9,608 nt of DNA from Patescibacteria group bacterium. Lineage in GTDB: Bacteria > Patescibacteriota > Minisyncoccia > Minisyncoccales > Minisyncoccaceae. Location: contig JASGMO010000021.1 in assembly GCA_030156465.1 (NCBI GenBank), positions 1 through 9,608 on the forward strand. The letters are read 5' to 3'. Below the pieces are notes generated by a model, which was not told where the DNA came from, did not search any database, and saw nothing but the letters and a program-made list of their open reading frames with translations. The position numbers and the translations under genes were made by a program. Shown in pieces: positions 1-7,601 of this stretch. The stretch's first letter is position 1, and each line of letters starts with the position of its first letter.

Positions 1-189
1 ATTTGGTTTAATTAAATCAACCATATGATGAGTGTTTTTAGGTGGTTTAGCTGTTCCTATGTCCATTTCCTTGTATATCATCTGAGAATCAGCTGAAACT
101 ATTTCTCCATTAAACTTTTTTGCTAACTTCATTGCTAGGTTAGTCTTTCCTGAAGCAGTAGGACCAACAATTACGATTAATTTGGGCTT
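1..189 (-). other. miaA: MiaA (isopentenyltransferase) N-terminal domain within the fusion
   Basis: This segment encodes residues 399-461 of the fused protein. It opens like a normal MiaA N-terminus (KPKLIVIVGPTASGKT), with the Walker-A P-loop at bases 142-165. The ADSQMIYKEMDIGTAKP stretch matches the MiaA family signature, in which the Asp and the GTAKP segment contribute to substrate and tRNA binding. The remaining two thirds or more of a normal MiaA (roughly 300 residues) lies beyond base 1, so catalytic completeness cannot be judged here. Confidence 0.9.
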
Positions 190-1383
190 AATTATTTCTC
201 CCTCAATACTCCACGCACTAACTTTAGTAAGTTTAACATTTTGAAATGTTCCTAAAACATTCTTGCTAGATTTAAACCTAACTGCCTTGTTTTGACCAGT
301 CCTTCCAGTAAAATATTCTCCATCCTTGTTTAACACAAGAACCCTAACTTCTTTTTTAAGAAATTTTTTGTTTTCCTTCAAGGCACTTTTTCTTAATATA
401 TCAGTTAATATTTTTTCTCTTTCTTTCTTTTCTTTTTTAGTAACATCATCTTTCATTTTACTGAAAGCTAGTGACTGTGGGCGAGGAGAGTATTGAGAAA
501 TGTAAGCCATACTAAAGCCAATTTTCTTGAATATTTTCTCTGTATTTTTAAATTGTTTTTTTGTTTCTCCAGGAAATCCAACAATAATATCAGTTGATAT
601 ACTAATATCCTTAACCTTTTTTCTTATCTTCTCAACTAATTGATAATATTTTTCTGCTGTATATGGCCTATTCATTGCCTTTAAAATATCATCATCACCG
701 GACTGCAAGGGCAAGTTTAAGTAAGGAGCAAACTTAGATGACTTAGAGAAAGCATTAATCATTTTATCGCTAAAATCTTTTGGATTAGGGCTAGTAAATT
801 TAACCCAGAAATCTCCTTCAATTTCATCAATTTTTTTTATTAAATCAGCAAAATCAACATTATCATAATTATACTGATTAACATTTTCTCCTAAGAGCCA
901 AATCTCTTTATATCCTTTTTTAATAAGTGAACTAATTTCTTTAATTATTTGATTATAATTTCTTGAAACTAATTTACCCCTAGTAAATGGAACAGCACAA
1001 TAGGTGCAAAAATTATTGCATCCATCAGAGATAGGAACAAAGGCCTGAATATTATTTGAATATTTCGGCACTATAGAAAAGAAATCTTTTTTGAAATCTT
1101 CTTTATTTAAAACAGTAAAATCATCTGATAATTTTTCTTTATCTCTATTTAAAACACAGCCGGTAATAATTACTTCTGCTTTTAATTTCTGAAGTTGGGG
1201 AACTAAGCCATAGATTCTATCCACGGCTGATTGTCTCACTGAGCACATATTTAAGATGACCGTATCGGCATCTTTAATATTATATGTCTCAACAAAACCA
1301 TTCTTTTCAAAAAAAGAAGCGATCCTTTCAGAGTCAGATCTATTCATCTGACAACCAAAAGTAATTATGTGATATTTTTTCAT
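1..1383 (-). CDS. miaB: MiaB-MiaA fusion: tRNA A37 methylthiotransferase joined to tRNA dimethylallyltransferase (3' end cut by window edge)
   Basis: I translated this frame from ATG at 1383 to base 1 and found no stop in 461 codons. Residues 1-396 are a full MiaB: an N-terminal UPF0004-type domain with Cys11 (TFGCQMN), Cys47 (NMCSVR) and Cys76 (TGC) for the auxiliary cluster; a radical-SAM core with Cys122, Cys126 and Cys129 (GCNNFCTYC); then GENVNQY, LPLQSG and STDIIVGFPGET; and a TRAM domain at about 336-396. From residue 399 a MiaA domain follows with no linker: P-loop GPTASGKT at 407-414, then SADSQMIYKEMDIGTAKP and HHMVDLI. By family knowledge, MiaA isopentenylates A37 of UNN-reading tRNAs and MiaB then adds the 2-methylthio group using SAM and Fe-S clusters. 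No ATG, GTG or TTG precedes the P-loop near the junction, so separate MiaA translation is unlikely. The start overlaps the thrS stop (ATGA). How far MiaA continues is outside the window. Confidence 0.93.
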   Translation of the reverse strand, partial: MKKYHIITFGCQMNRSDSERIASFFEKNGFVETYNIKDADTVILNMCSVRQSAVDRIYGLVPQLQKLKAEVIITGCVLNRDKEKLSDDFTVLNKEDFKKDFFSIVPKYSNNIQAFVPISDGCNNFCTYCAVPFTRGKLVSRNYNQIIKEISSLIKKGYKEIWLLGENVNQYNYDNVDFADLIKKIDEIEGDFWVKFTSPNPKDFSDKMINAFSKSSKFAPYLNLPLQSGDDDILKAMNRPYTAEKYYQLVEKIRKKVKDISISTDIIVGFPGETKKQFKNTEKIFKKIGFSMAYISQYSPRPQSLAFSKMKDDVTKKEKKEREKILTDILRKSALKENKKFLKKEVRVLVLNKDGEYFTGRTGQNKAVRFKSSKNVLGTFQNVKLTKVSAWSIEGEIIKPKLIVIVGPTASGKTNLAMKLAKKFNGEIVSADSQMIYKEMDIGTAKPPKNTHHMVDLIKPN

Positions 1384-3122
1384 TTTTCCGTTTCTAAAAA
1401 CTTTTCAATTGTCATTACCCCTAGATCAATTTTTCCTCTTTGCCTCACGCTTACTGTTTTACTTTCTCTTTCTTTGTCTCCCACAACAAGCAAGTAGGGA
1501 ACTTTCTCCATTTCTCCATTCCTAATTTTCTTACCTATTGTATCGCTATTCCTATCTATTTCTACGCGATATTCTTTTAACTTTTCTTTAATTTCTAGGG
1601 CATAATCAATATGATTTTCGCTCACTGGAATAATTTTAACTTGAACGGGAGACAACCAAAAGGGTAATGCTCCAGCATAATGCTCTAATAGAAGGCCGAT
1701 AAACCTCTCAAATGAGCCAAATAGGGCCCTGTGAAGCATATATGGCTGTTCTTTTTCTCCCTTATCGTTAGTAAATGTCATATCAAACCTTTCAGCTAAA
1801 TTAAAATCAAACTGAAGGGTAGAACATTGCCATTCTCTTCCCAAAACATCTTTAATTTTGAAATCAAGCTTGGGGCCATAAAAAGCTGCTTCTCCTTTTT
1901 CTTCTACAAAGTTAAGGTTCTTTTCTATGGCAACTTTTCTCAATACTGATTCAGAAAAATTCCACCCTTCGTCTGTTCCAGCATATTTCATCTTATCATT
2001 TTCATCTCTTAGCGAAAGATAAACCTTAACTGAATCAATATCAAAGCCGAATGATTTGTAAATAAAAAGTATAAAATCAATTACTCTTTTTAATTCTTCT
2101 TCTACTTGATCTTCTCTACAAATTATATGAGCGTCATCTTGAGTAAAGCCCCTGACTCTGGTTAGTCCAGAAAGTTCTCCTTTTTTCTCAAAACGATAAA
2201 CTGTTCCTGTTTCTGCCCAACGCATAGGAAGATCCCTATATGATCTAGGAGAACTATTATATATAGAAACGTGAAATGGGCAATTCATTGGCTTTAATAA
2301 AAATTGCTCTGACTCCTTTAGCTCTTCTTTGTTTTGACTTTCTTCTAGCGATTGACCAATTTCTATTGGTGGATACATACTATCAGAATAAAATCCCCAA
2401 TGGCCAGAACGCTCCCAAAGTTTTCTACTTCCAATATGAGGAGTTCTTACTAGTTCATAACCATTTTCTAAGTGTTTCTTATACCAAAAATCTTCAATTA
2501 ATCTCCATATAATTGCCCCTTTGGGATGCCACAATACTAAACCAATACCAACTTCTTCCTCTGTATGAAACAGATCTAGCTCTCTGCCAAGCTTTCGGTG
2601 GTCTCTCTTTTCTGCTTCTTCCATTAATTTAATATATTCATTAAGCTTTTCTTTACTTTCAAAAGCAAGACCATAAACTCTTGTTAACATTTTATTTTTC
2701 TCACTTCCTCTCCAATATGCTCCTGCTAATTTATCTAATTTAAAAGCATTGCTATCAATTTCTTTTGTTGATTTGATATGAGGACCTTTGCATAAATCAA
2801 TAAATTCACCAAGAATATATATTGAAACATTGTCTTCCTCAATTTCATCAATTAACTCAAGCTTATATGGTTGATCCTTAAAAATATCTCTAGCTTCTTC
2901 TTTTGAAATTATCTTTTGTTCAAAAGAAATATCACTTTTAATAATTTCTTTCATTTTGTCTTCTATCTTTTTCAAGTCCTCTTCTTTTAATTCAACTTCC
3001 ATATCATAATAGAAGCCGTTTTCTATTGCTGGACCAATGCCAAACTTAGCATCTTTATAAAGAGATTGGACAGCATAAGCTAAAATGTGTGATAACGAAT
3101 GTTTTATATTTTCTAATTCCAT
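1380..3122 (-). CDS. thrS: Threonyl-tRNA synthetase lacking the N-terminal TGS domain
   Basis: This 580-residue class II synthetase charges tRNA-Thr with threonine in the cytoplasm. Residues 1-180 are the editing domain that removes mischarged serine, with its metal/active-site set intact: His8 and His12 (HSLSH), Cys111 and His115 (DLCKGPH). The catalytic core spans about 180-490, with class II motif 2 around 303-332 (ETGTVYRFE...TRVRGFTQDDAH), zinc ligands Cys281, His332 and His464, and motif 3 around 463-490. The anticodon-binding domain is about 494-575. E. coli ThrRS (about 640 residues) begins with a TGS domain of about 60 residues; here Met1 sits directly before the editing domain. Only 10 bases separate it from dnaE, so a hidden TGS is unlikely. 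An acidic insertion of about 20 residues lies at 252-274. The TGA stop overlaps the next gene's ATG, suggesting coupled translation. No Shine-Dalgarno site is visible upstream. Confidence 0.97.
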   Translation of the reverse strand: MELENIKHSLSHILAYAVQSLYKDAKFGIGPAIENGFYYDMEVELKEEDLKKIEDKMKEIIKSDISFEQKIISKEEARDIFKDQPYKLELIDEIEEDNVSIYILGEFIDLCKGPHIKSTKEIDSNAFKLDKLAGAYWRGSEKNKMLTRVYGLAFESKEKLNEYIKLMEEAEKRDHRKLGRELDLFHTEEEVGIGLVLWHPKGAIIWRLIEDFWYKKHLENGYELVRTPHIGSRKLWERSGHWGFYSDSMYPPIEIGQSLEESQNKEELKESEQFLLKPMNCPFHVSIYNSSPRSYRDLPMRWAETGTVYRFEKKGELSGLTRVRGFTQDDAHIICREDQVEEELKRVIDFILFIYKSFGFDIDSVKVYLSLRDENDKMKYAGTDEGWNFSESVLRKVAIEKNLNFVEEKGEAAFYGPKLDFKIKDVLGREWQCSTLQFDFNLAERFDMTFTNDKGEKEQPYMLHRALFGSFERFIGLLLEHYAGALPFWLSPVQVKIIPVSENHIDYALEIKEKLKEYRVEIDRNSDTIGKKIRNGEMEKVPYLLVVGDKERESKTVSVRQRGKIDLGVMTIEKFLETEK

Positions 3123-3132
3123 AATTTTATTT

Positions 3133-6100
3133 TTATAAATCTAATAATTCTTCAATTTGATCTGCAATTATTTTAGGGGAACCATCTTTGATGTCTGTTT
3201 TGCCTTCAATTGTAACAATCTTATTTTCTTCAAAAACGTAGGGGTTTTTTTCTAGCATGCTAGGGAACACTACTACTTCTATCATTTCGGTTAAATCCTG
3301 AACCTTGATAAACATCATCGGGGCTCCCTTGCGCGTTAATATTTTCTTTATATTCAATATTATCCCTCCAATGGTTACTTTTTCTCCGACATAAAGACGA
3401 TTTGTTCCATTCGTCGTCGTTAAATCATTAATAACTTTTTTAATTGGCGTTACCTGATCTTTAAGCAATTCTTTGTATTTTTCTAGGGGGTGACCAGAGA
3501 CATATAATCCAAGTAATTCCTTTTCCCATTTTAGTTTTTCTTGATCGTCCATTGATTCACAATCAGTAAGCTTAATTTCTTGAGTGGTTGATTCACCAAA
3601 AAGACCTATTTGCTTGCTTTCTTTAATCTTTTGATTATCTTTTGACCATGTGAAAAGATTTTCTAGATTATTTAATATCTTATTTCTTTCCTCTAAATTG
3701 TCAAAAACTCCAGCCCTTGTCAAACTCTCTAGTGATTTCTTATTTAACACTTTGTTATCAACTCTTGAAATAAAATCTTGAATTGATTTGAAATTGCCAT
3801 TATCTTTTCTCTCATTAATAATTAATTCAACAATATTATATCCAACATTTTTAATAGCATTTAATCCAAACCTAATCTTATTTTCATTTGGAACTACACT
3901 AAAATTACTAAAACTTTCATTAATGTCTGGTGGTAAAACTTCAATTTCCATTTTCTTACATTCTTCAATCAGAATAGAAACTTTATCTAGGTCTCCTCCT
4001 TCTGCTGTTAGTAACGCCGCCATATATTCAACAGGATAATTTGCTTTAAGGTATGCCGTTTGGTAAGCAATAATGGCATAACAAGCCGCATGACTTTTAT
4101 TAAAAGAATATTTAGCAAAAGGTTCTATCCAATGCCACAGCTCATTTCCAATTTTTTCACTAATATTGTTTGCTTTAATTCCAGAAACAAACTTATCTTT
4201 TTGTTCCATTAACAATTTTTCATTTTTCTTACCAATAGCTTTTCTTAATATATCTGCCTCAGCTAGAGTAAATCCTGCCATATCTTGAGCTATTCGCATA
4301 ATTTGTTCTTGATAAAGGGGAATACCGTAAGTTGATCCTAGTATTTTTTCTAACTTAGGATGTAAATAATTAACTTTCTTTCTTTGGTGTTTACCATTGA
4401 TATATTCAGGGATGTGTTGCATTGGTCCAGGACGATAAAGGGCAACCATAGCAATAATGTCTTCAATTTCTGTTGGTTTTAATTGTTTTAAATATCTTCT
4501 CATCCCGTCAGATTCTAATTGAAAAATACCTATACAATTACCAGATTGAAGTAGTTTAAATGTTTTTTCGTCATCTAGTGGTATATTATCAATATCTAAA
4601 TTACTGCCCCTCACTGCATATATTCTTTTCAATGTTTCCTCAATGGTAGTAAGATTTTTTAGTCCCAAAAAATCCATCTTCAATAATCCCATTGATTCAA
4701 CCGAATGCATTTCATATTGAGTAACAAGAGCCGATTCATCCTGTGTGGGATGTTGAGTAGGAACAGATTCATTTAGTGGGCTACTTGAAATCACGACTCC
4801 GCAAGCATGAGTTGAAGCGTGTCTTGCACAGCCCTCAATCTTAAAAGCTAGGTCAATTAATCTCTCTGCATCATTATCTGATTCATATAATGTTTTAAAT
4901 TCTTCTATTTTTTCTAGTGTATCACTTAGATTAAATCCAACAGGAATCATTTTGGCAATTCTGTCACAGTAAGAATATTCTAAGCCAAGGGCCCTGCCAA
5001 CATCTCTAATTGAACCCCTCGCTGCCATAGTTCCAAAGGTAATAATTTGAGCAACCTTGTCTCTGCCATATTTTTGAGCAACATAGCTAATAACCTCATC
5101 TCTTCTTTTATCAGTAAAGTCTAAATCAATATCAGGAGGGGATATTCTATCGGGATTTAAAAATCTTTCAAAATAAAGATTATACTTTAATGGATCCACA
5201 TTAATAATCCCAGTTAAGTAGGCAACAATTGACCCTCCGGCAGAACCTCTTCCAGGACCAACAACAATTCTTTGTTGTTTTGCCCAGTTAACAAAATCCT
5301 GAACAATTAAAAAGTATCCGGGGAAACCAGTTTTATTAATCACGGATAATTCATAATCAACTCTATCTTTTACTTCTTTTAATTTTTCTTCATCAGCATC
5401 AGGATATTTCTTTTCTATTCCAACATAGCATAAGTCCCTTAGATATTCTTCGGCTGACTTACCATTGGGAACATCAAACTGGGGCAATTTAAATTCTCCT
5501 AACTTTAATTCTAAATTACACTCACTCGCTATTTTTTTTGTATTCTCTATTGCTTCAGGAACATCTTTGAAAGCATGTATCATTTCTTCTTCCGTCTTCA
5601 TACTAAAGTCATCACCAAGCATAGACAATCTTTCTTTGTCGTTGATATTAGCACCAGTATTAATTAACATAATAATATCTTGTGCTTCAGCATCATCTTT
5701 ATTAATATAATGACAATCATTTGTCGCAACTAGCGGTGCACCCGTTTCTTTACTTAACTCAATAATCATCTTATTAGCCCTATCTTGTTCGGGGATGTTG
5801 GGATGATGTTGTAATTCTAAATAGAAGTTTTCTTTACCAAAAATTGATTGATATTTTTTAACCATTTCAAGGGCTTCTTCTTTTCTGTTTGATAATAGTA
5901 AGTGAGGTATCCTTCCTTGAAGACAGGCAGAAGTTGCAATAAGGCCCTCTGAGTATTTTTCTAGCAAATCAAAATCAACTCTTGCCTTGTAATAGAATCC
6001 CCTCAAGTGTGCTTCTGTTACAATTTTTACAAGATTATTGTATCCCTTCTCATTTTTAACTAATAAAATTAAGTGATGTCTTTTATTAGAATCCTTCTCT

Positions 6101-6327
6101 TCCATTGAACCTAGCGCTTCATAGACCTCGCAACCAATAATTGGCTTAATGCCTTTGTCCTTTGCTTTTTTGTAAAACTCAATAGCGCCATACATAACAC
6201 CGTGGTCTGTTAGGGCAACTGAATCCATTCCTAGCTCTTTTACTTTGTCTAGTATATCGTCTATTTTTGATAATCCGTCTAAAAGAGAATAATGAGAGTG
6301 TAAATGTAAGTGTGTAAATTTACTCAT
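3133..6327 (-). CDS. dnaE: DNA polymerase III alpha subunit (DnaE) with an intact PHP exonuclease site
   Basis: This 1064-residue replicative polymerase synthesises chromosomal DNA. Residues 1-280 are the PHP domain, and all nine metal ligands of proofreading DnaE proteins can be placed: His8, His10, Asp17, His42, Glu67, His85, Cys135, Asp204 and His206. The polymerase core follows, with GPGRGSAGG at 357-365, catalytic Asp401 and Asp403 (PDIDLDF) and Asp552 (MDFLGL). A helix-hairpin-helix region is near 820-875, a clamp-binding motif QIGLF at 906-910, and an OB fold at about 980-1060. The protein stops just after the OB fold, so the C-terminal tau-binding region of E. coli DnaE (about 1160 residues) seems absent. 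No intein is present. The start ATG directly follows the TAG of the upstream solenoid gene; an AAGGA stretch upstream is too far away to be a good ribosome site. Second gene of the minus-strand operon. Confidence 0.97.
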   Translation of the reverse strand: MSKFTHLHLHSHYSLLDGLSKIDDILDKVKELGMDSVALTDHGVMYGAIEFYKKAKDKGIKPIIGCEVYEALGSMEEKDSNKRHHLILLVKNEKGYNNLVKIVTEAHLRGFYYKARVDFDLLEKYSEGLIATSACLQGRIPHLLLSNRKEEALEMVKKYQSIFGKENFYLELQHHPNIPEQDRANKMIIELSKETGAPLVATNDCHYINKDDAEAQDIIMLINTGANINDKERLSMLGDDFSMKTEEEMIHAFKDVPEAIENTKKIASECNLELKLGEFKLPQFDVPNGKSAEEYLRDLCYVGIEKKYPDADEEKLKEVKDRVDYELSVINKTGFPGYFLIVQDFVNWAKQQRIVVGPGRGSAGGSIVAYLTGIINVDPLKYNLYFERFLNPDRISPPDIDLDFTDKRRDEVISYVAQKYGRDKVAQIITFGTMAARGSIRDVGRALGLEYSYCDRIAKMIPVGFNLSDTLEKIEEFKTLYESDNDAERLIDLAFKIEGCARHASTHACGVVISSSPLNESVPTQHPTQDESALVTQYEMHSVESMGLLKMDFLGLKNLTTIEETLKRIYAVRGSNLDIDNIPLDDEKTFKLLQSGNCIGIFQLESDGMRRYLKQLKPTEIEDIIAMVALYRPGPMQHIPEYINGKHQRKKVNYLHPKLEKILGSTYGIPLYQEQIMRIAQDMAGFTLAEADILRKAIGKKNEKLLMEQKDKFVSGIKANNISEKIGNELWHWIEPFAKYSFNKSHAACYAIIAYQTAYLKANYPVEYMAALLTAEGGDLDKVSILIEECKKMEIEVLPPDINESFSNFSVVPNENKIRFGLNAIKNVGYNIVELIINERKDNGNFKSIQDFISRVDNKVLNKKSLESLTRAGVFDNLEERNKILNNLENLFTWSKDNQKIKESKQIGLFGESTTQEIKLTDCESMDDQEKLKWEKELLGLYVSGHPLEKYKELLKDQVTPIKKVINDLTTTNGTNRLYVGEKVTIGGIILNIKKILTRKGAPMMFIKVQDLTEMIEVVVFPSMLEKNPYVFEENKIVTIEGKTDIKDGSPKIIADQIEELLDL

Positions 6328-6981
6328 CTAAACTATTTTTTTTCCTTCAAGCTTCATGGTCGTGGTATCTATTTCTCCTTTGCCACTTTTCGTTCCCGTT
6401 AAAACCAAATTGCTTCCTATATTAACATCTTCCATATCAATTAATCCTTCGCTCGTCATTTTTCCTAAATTAAGGGCGCCTCTTATCGTTGCCGTTCCTA
6501 AAAATAGGTCGCCTCTAACACTAAGATCTTCATATTGAGCACTTTTGATGTTCGCATCTTCTAATATTACATCTCCTCCAATTTCTGTTTTGCTCAAACT
6601 TAAAAATCCCATCGTCGTTAATTTTCTAGCATTAACATTTCCTTTAATTTTTGCTCCTACTAAATTAATAGCTCCCTTGACAAGAGCATTTTCTAAAATT
6701 AAATCATCTTCTATTTCACTGTTTCCTAAATAAAGGGAACCATTAACAATAGCTCCTCTTAAATTTAATTCTCCTAAAATTATTACTTCGCCTAAAAAAA
6801 TTGATCCCTTGATTTCAGTGTTTTCTAAATTAAGACCGTCCTTAACTCTATCTGTTATCATTGATAAATCAGTTATTATAGAATTAGAAAGGTCAACTGG
6901 CCTTCTTTGCTTCTCAGCTTTTTTAATCTCAGAAATAATATCCATCTGGCTTAATATTTTTTTGTTGTTTTGGATATTCAT
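6328..6981 (-). CDS. Predicted beta-solenoid protein built of 11-residue repeats, function unknown
   Basis: I do not recognise a named family for this 217-residue protein. Residues 1-28 look helical and charged (DIISEIKKAEKQRRP). From about residue 29 to 202 the protein is almost wholly an 11-residue repeat with pattern L-x-L-x-x-x-x-I-x-G-x; in-register copies begin near residues 50, 61, 72, 83, 94, 105, 116, 127, 138, 159, 170, 181 and 192, with one 10-residue copy at 149. Regular Leu/Ile/Val spacing with Gly at turns indicates a right-handed beta-solenoid, related in style to pentapeptide-repeat proteins or bactofilins. There is no signal peptide, membrane segment or catalytic motif, so a cytoplasmic scaffold or binding protein is likely (inference). 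It is first in the operon and abuts dnaE with no spacer. Its promoter and start codon lie about 10 bases apart. The ATG at 6981 is preferred because it follows a TATAAT element and is the first in frame. Confidence 0.8.
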   Translation of the reverse strand: MNIQNNKKILSQMDIISEIKKAEKQRRPVDLSNSIITDLSMITDRVKDGLNLENTEIKGSIFLGEVIILGELNLRGAIVNGSLYLGNSEIEDDLILENALVKGAINLVGAKIKGNVNARKLTTMGFLSLSKTEIGGDVILEDANIKSAQYEDLSVRGDLFLGTATIRGALNLGKMTSEGLIDMEDVNIGSNLVLTGTKSGKGEIDTTTMKLEGKKIV

Positions 6982-6982
6982 A

Positions 6983-6997
6983 TGCTATTATTATACT
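6983..6997 (+). promoter_or_regulatory. Divergent promoter region for rnhB (-10 candidates)
   Basis: Two overlapping -10 candidates sit here: an extended type TGC-TATTAT (6983..6991) and TATACT (6992..6997). Their expected starts fall at about 6998 and 7004, against an rnhB ATG at 7004, so the leader would be six bases or none. A further TATAAT at 6997..7002 is too close to the ATG to serve. No good -35 is visible (TTGTTG at 6962 and TTGGAT at 6970 match weakly). The elements overlap the opposing operon's -10, so the two promoters may compete. Confidence 0.4.
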
Positions 6998-7019
6998 ATA
7001 ATTATGCCAAAAGAGTCAA
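6990..7019 (-). promoter_or_regulatory. Sigma70-type promoter for the solenoid-dnaE-thrS-miaBA operon
   Basis: On the minus strand, TTGACT (7019..7014) and a perfect TATAAT (6995..6990) are separated by 18 bases. The expected transcription start is near 6983-6982, with the ATG at 6981, so the mRNA would be leaderless or nearly so. The -35 element lies inside the first codons of rnhB. Confidence 0.6.
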
Positions 7020-7582
7020 AAAATATTATTGGAATAGACGAGGCAGGAAGAGGACCACTAGCTGGACCGGTAGTTGCCGCCGCTGTTTTAGACATACCAA
7101 AGAGAATAAAAGGAATTAAGGACTCTAAATTATTAAGTGAAAAAAAGAGGGAAGAGCTTTATTTTGAGATTGTTAGTAATTACAAATGGGGGATAGGGGT
7201 AGTTTCTCCTAAAAGGATAGACAAGATAAATATACGTGAAGCAACTAAAGAAGCAATGATTAAGGCAGTGCGTAATTTAGAGAAGAAAAATAAGATAAAG
7301 GCACATCATCTTATCCTAGATGGCAATATGAATATTAATGTTGATATAAGTCAGGAATCTATAATAGGTGCTGACAGAAAAATATATTGTGTTAGTGCGG
7401 CAAGTATTATTGCTAAAGTGACCAGAGACCGCTTGATGATTAAATATGATAAACTACATCCAGAGTATAGTTTTAAGAAGCACAAGGGATATGGAACTAA
7501 AGAACACTTTAAATTAATTAAAAAATATGGAGGATGTGAAATACATAGAAAGAGCTTTAAACCTTTTGACAAAGATAAATAA
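7004..7582 (+). CDS. rnhB: Ribonuclease HII
   Basis: This 192-residue enzyme cleaves the RNA strand of RNA/DNA hybrids and nicks at single ribonucleotides misincorporated in DNA. The family signature GIDEAGRGPLAGP is at residues 10-22. The catalytic carboxylates are Asp12, Glu13, Asp106 (LILDGN) and Asp124 (IGAD). The Gly15-Arg16-Gly17 motif that reads the RNA-DNA junction is present, as are SAASIIAKVTRD (131-142) and the conserved tyrosine of HKGYGT (Tyr163). Length is normal for the family, about 200 residues. I chose ATG 7004 because family homology starts within a few residues of it; an open extension back to 6809 would only be antisense to the solenoid gene. The gene is transcribed divergently from the dnaE operon with 22 bases between the two starts, and no Shine-Dalgarno site is visible. 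Confidence 0.96.
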   Translation: MPKESKNIIGIDEAGRGPLAGPVVAAAVLDIPKRIKGIKDSKLLSEKKREELYFEIVSNYKWGIGVVSPKRIDKINIREATKEAMIKAVRNLEKKNKIKAHHLILDGNMNINVDISQESIIGADRKIYCVSAASIIAKVTRDRLMIKYDKLHPEYSFKKHKGYGTKEHFKLIKKYGGCEIHRKSFKPFDKDK

Positions 7583-7593
7583 AAATGTATAAT
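7566..7593 (+). promoter_or_regulatory. Perfect-consensus sigma70 promoter for rpmF-nusB-rnc
   Basis: TTGACA at 7566..7571 and TATAAT at 7588..7593 both match the consensus at every position, with a 16-base spacer; a TG directly precedes the -10. The -35 and spacer overlap the last codons and stop of rnhB. The expected start near 7600 is within about two bases of the rpmF ATG at 7602, predicting a leaderless mRNA. Confidence 0.75.
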
Positions 7594-7601
7594 AACAACA
7601 T

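Noticed and set aside
1380..3122. Alternative genetic code (UGA = glycine, as in Gracilibacteria/SR1)
   Set aside because: thrS ends at TGA exactly where family homology ends, and no gene contains an in-frame TGA, so the standard bacterial code fits.
6356..6733. Two short plus-strand frames opposite the solenoid gene (6356..6538 and 6545..6733)
   Set aside because: Their Pro/Leu/Ser/Ile repeats are reverse complements of the 11-residue repeat codons, not independent genes.
6809..7003. N-terminal extension of RNase HII by 65 residues (start at 6809)
   Set aside because: The extension is hydrophobic and antisense to the solenoid gene, and RNase HII homology begins only a few residues after ATG 7004, which gives a normal family length.
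6982..7003. Possible replication origin at the strand switch between divergent operons that include dnaE
   Set aside because: I found no DnaA boxes or AT-rich unwinding repeats; 22 bases is only enough for promoters.
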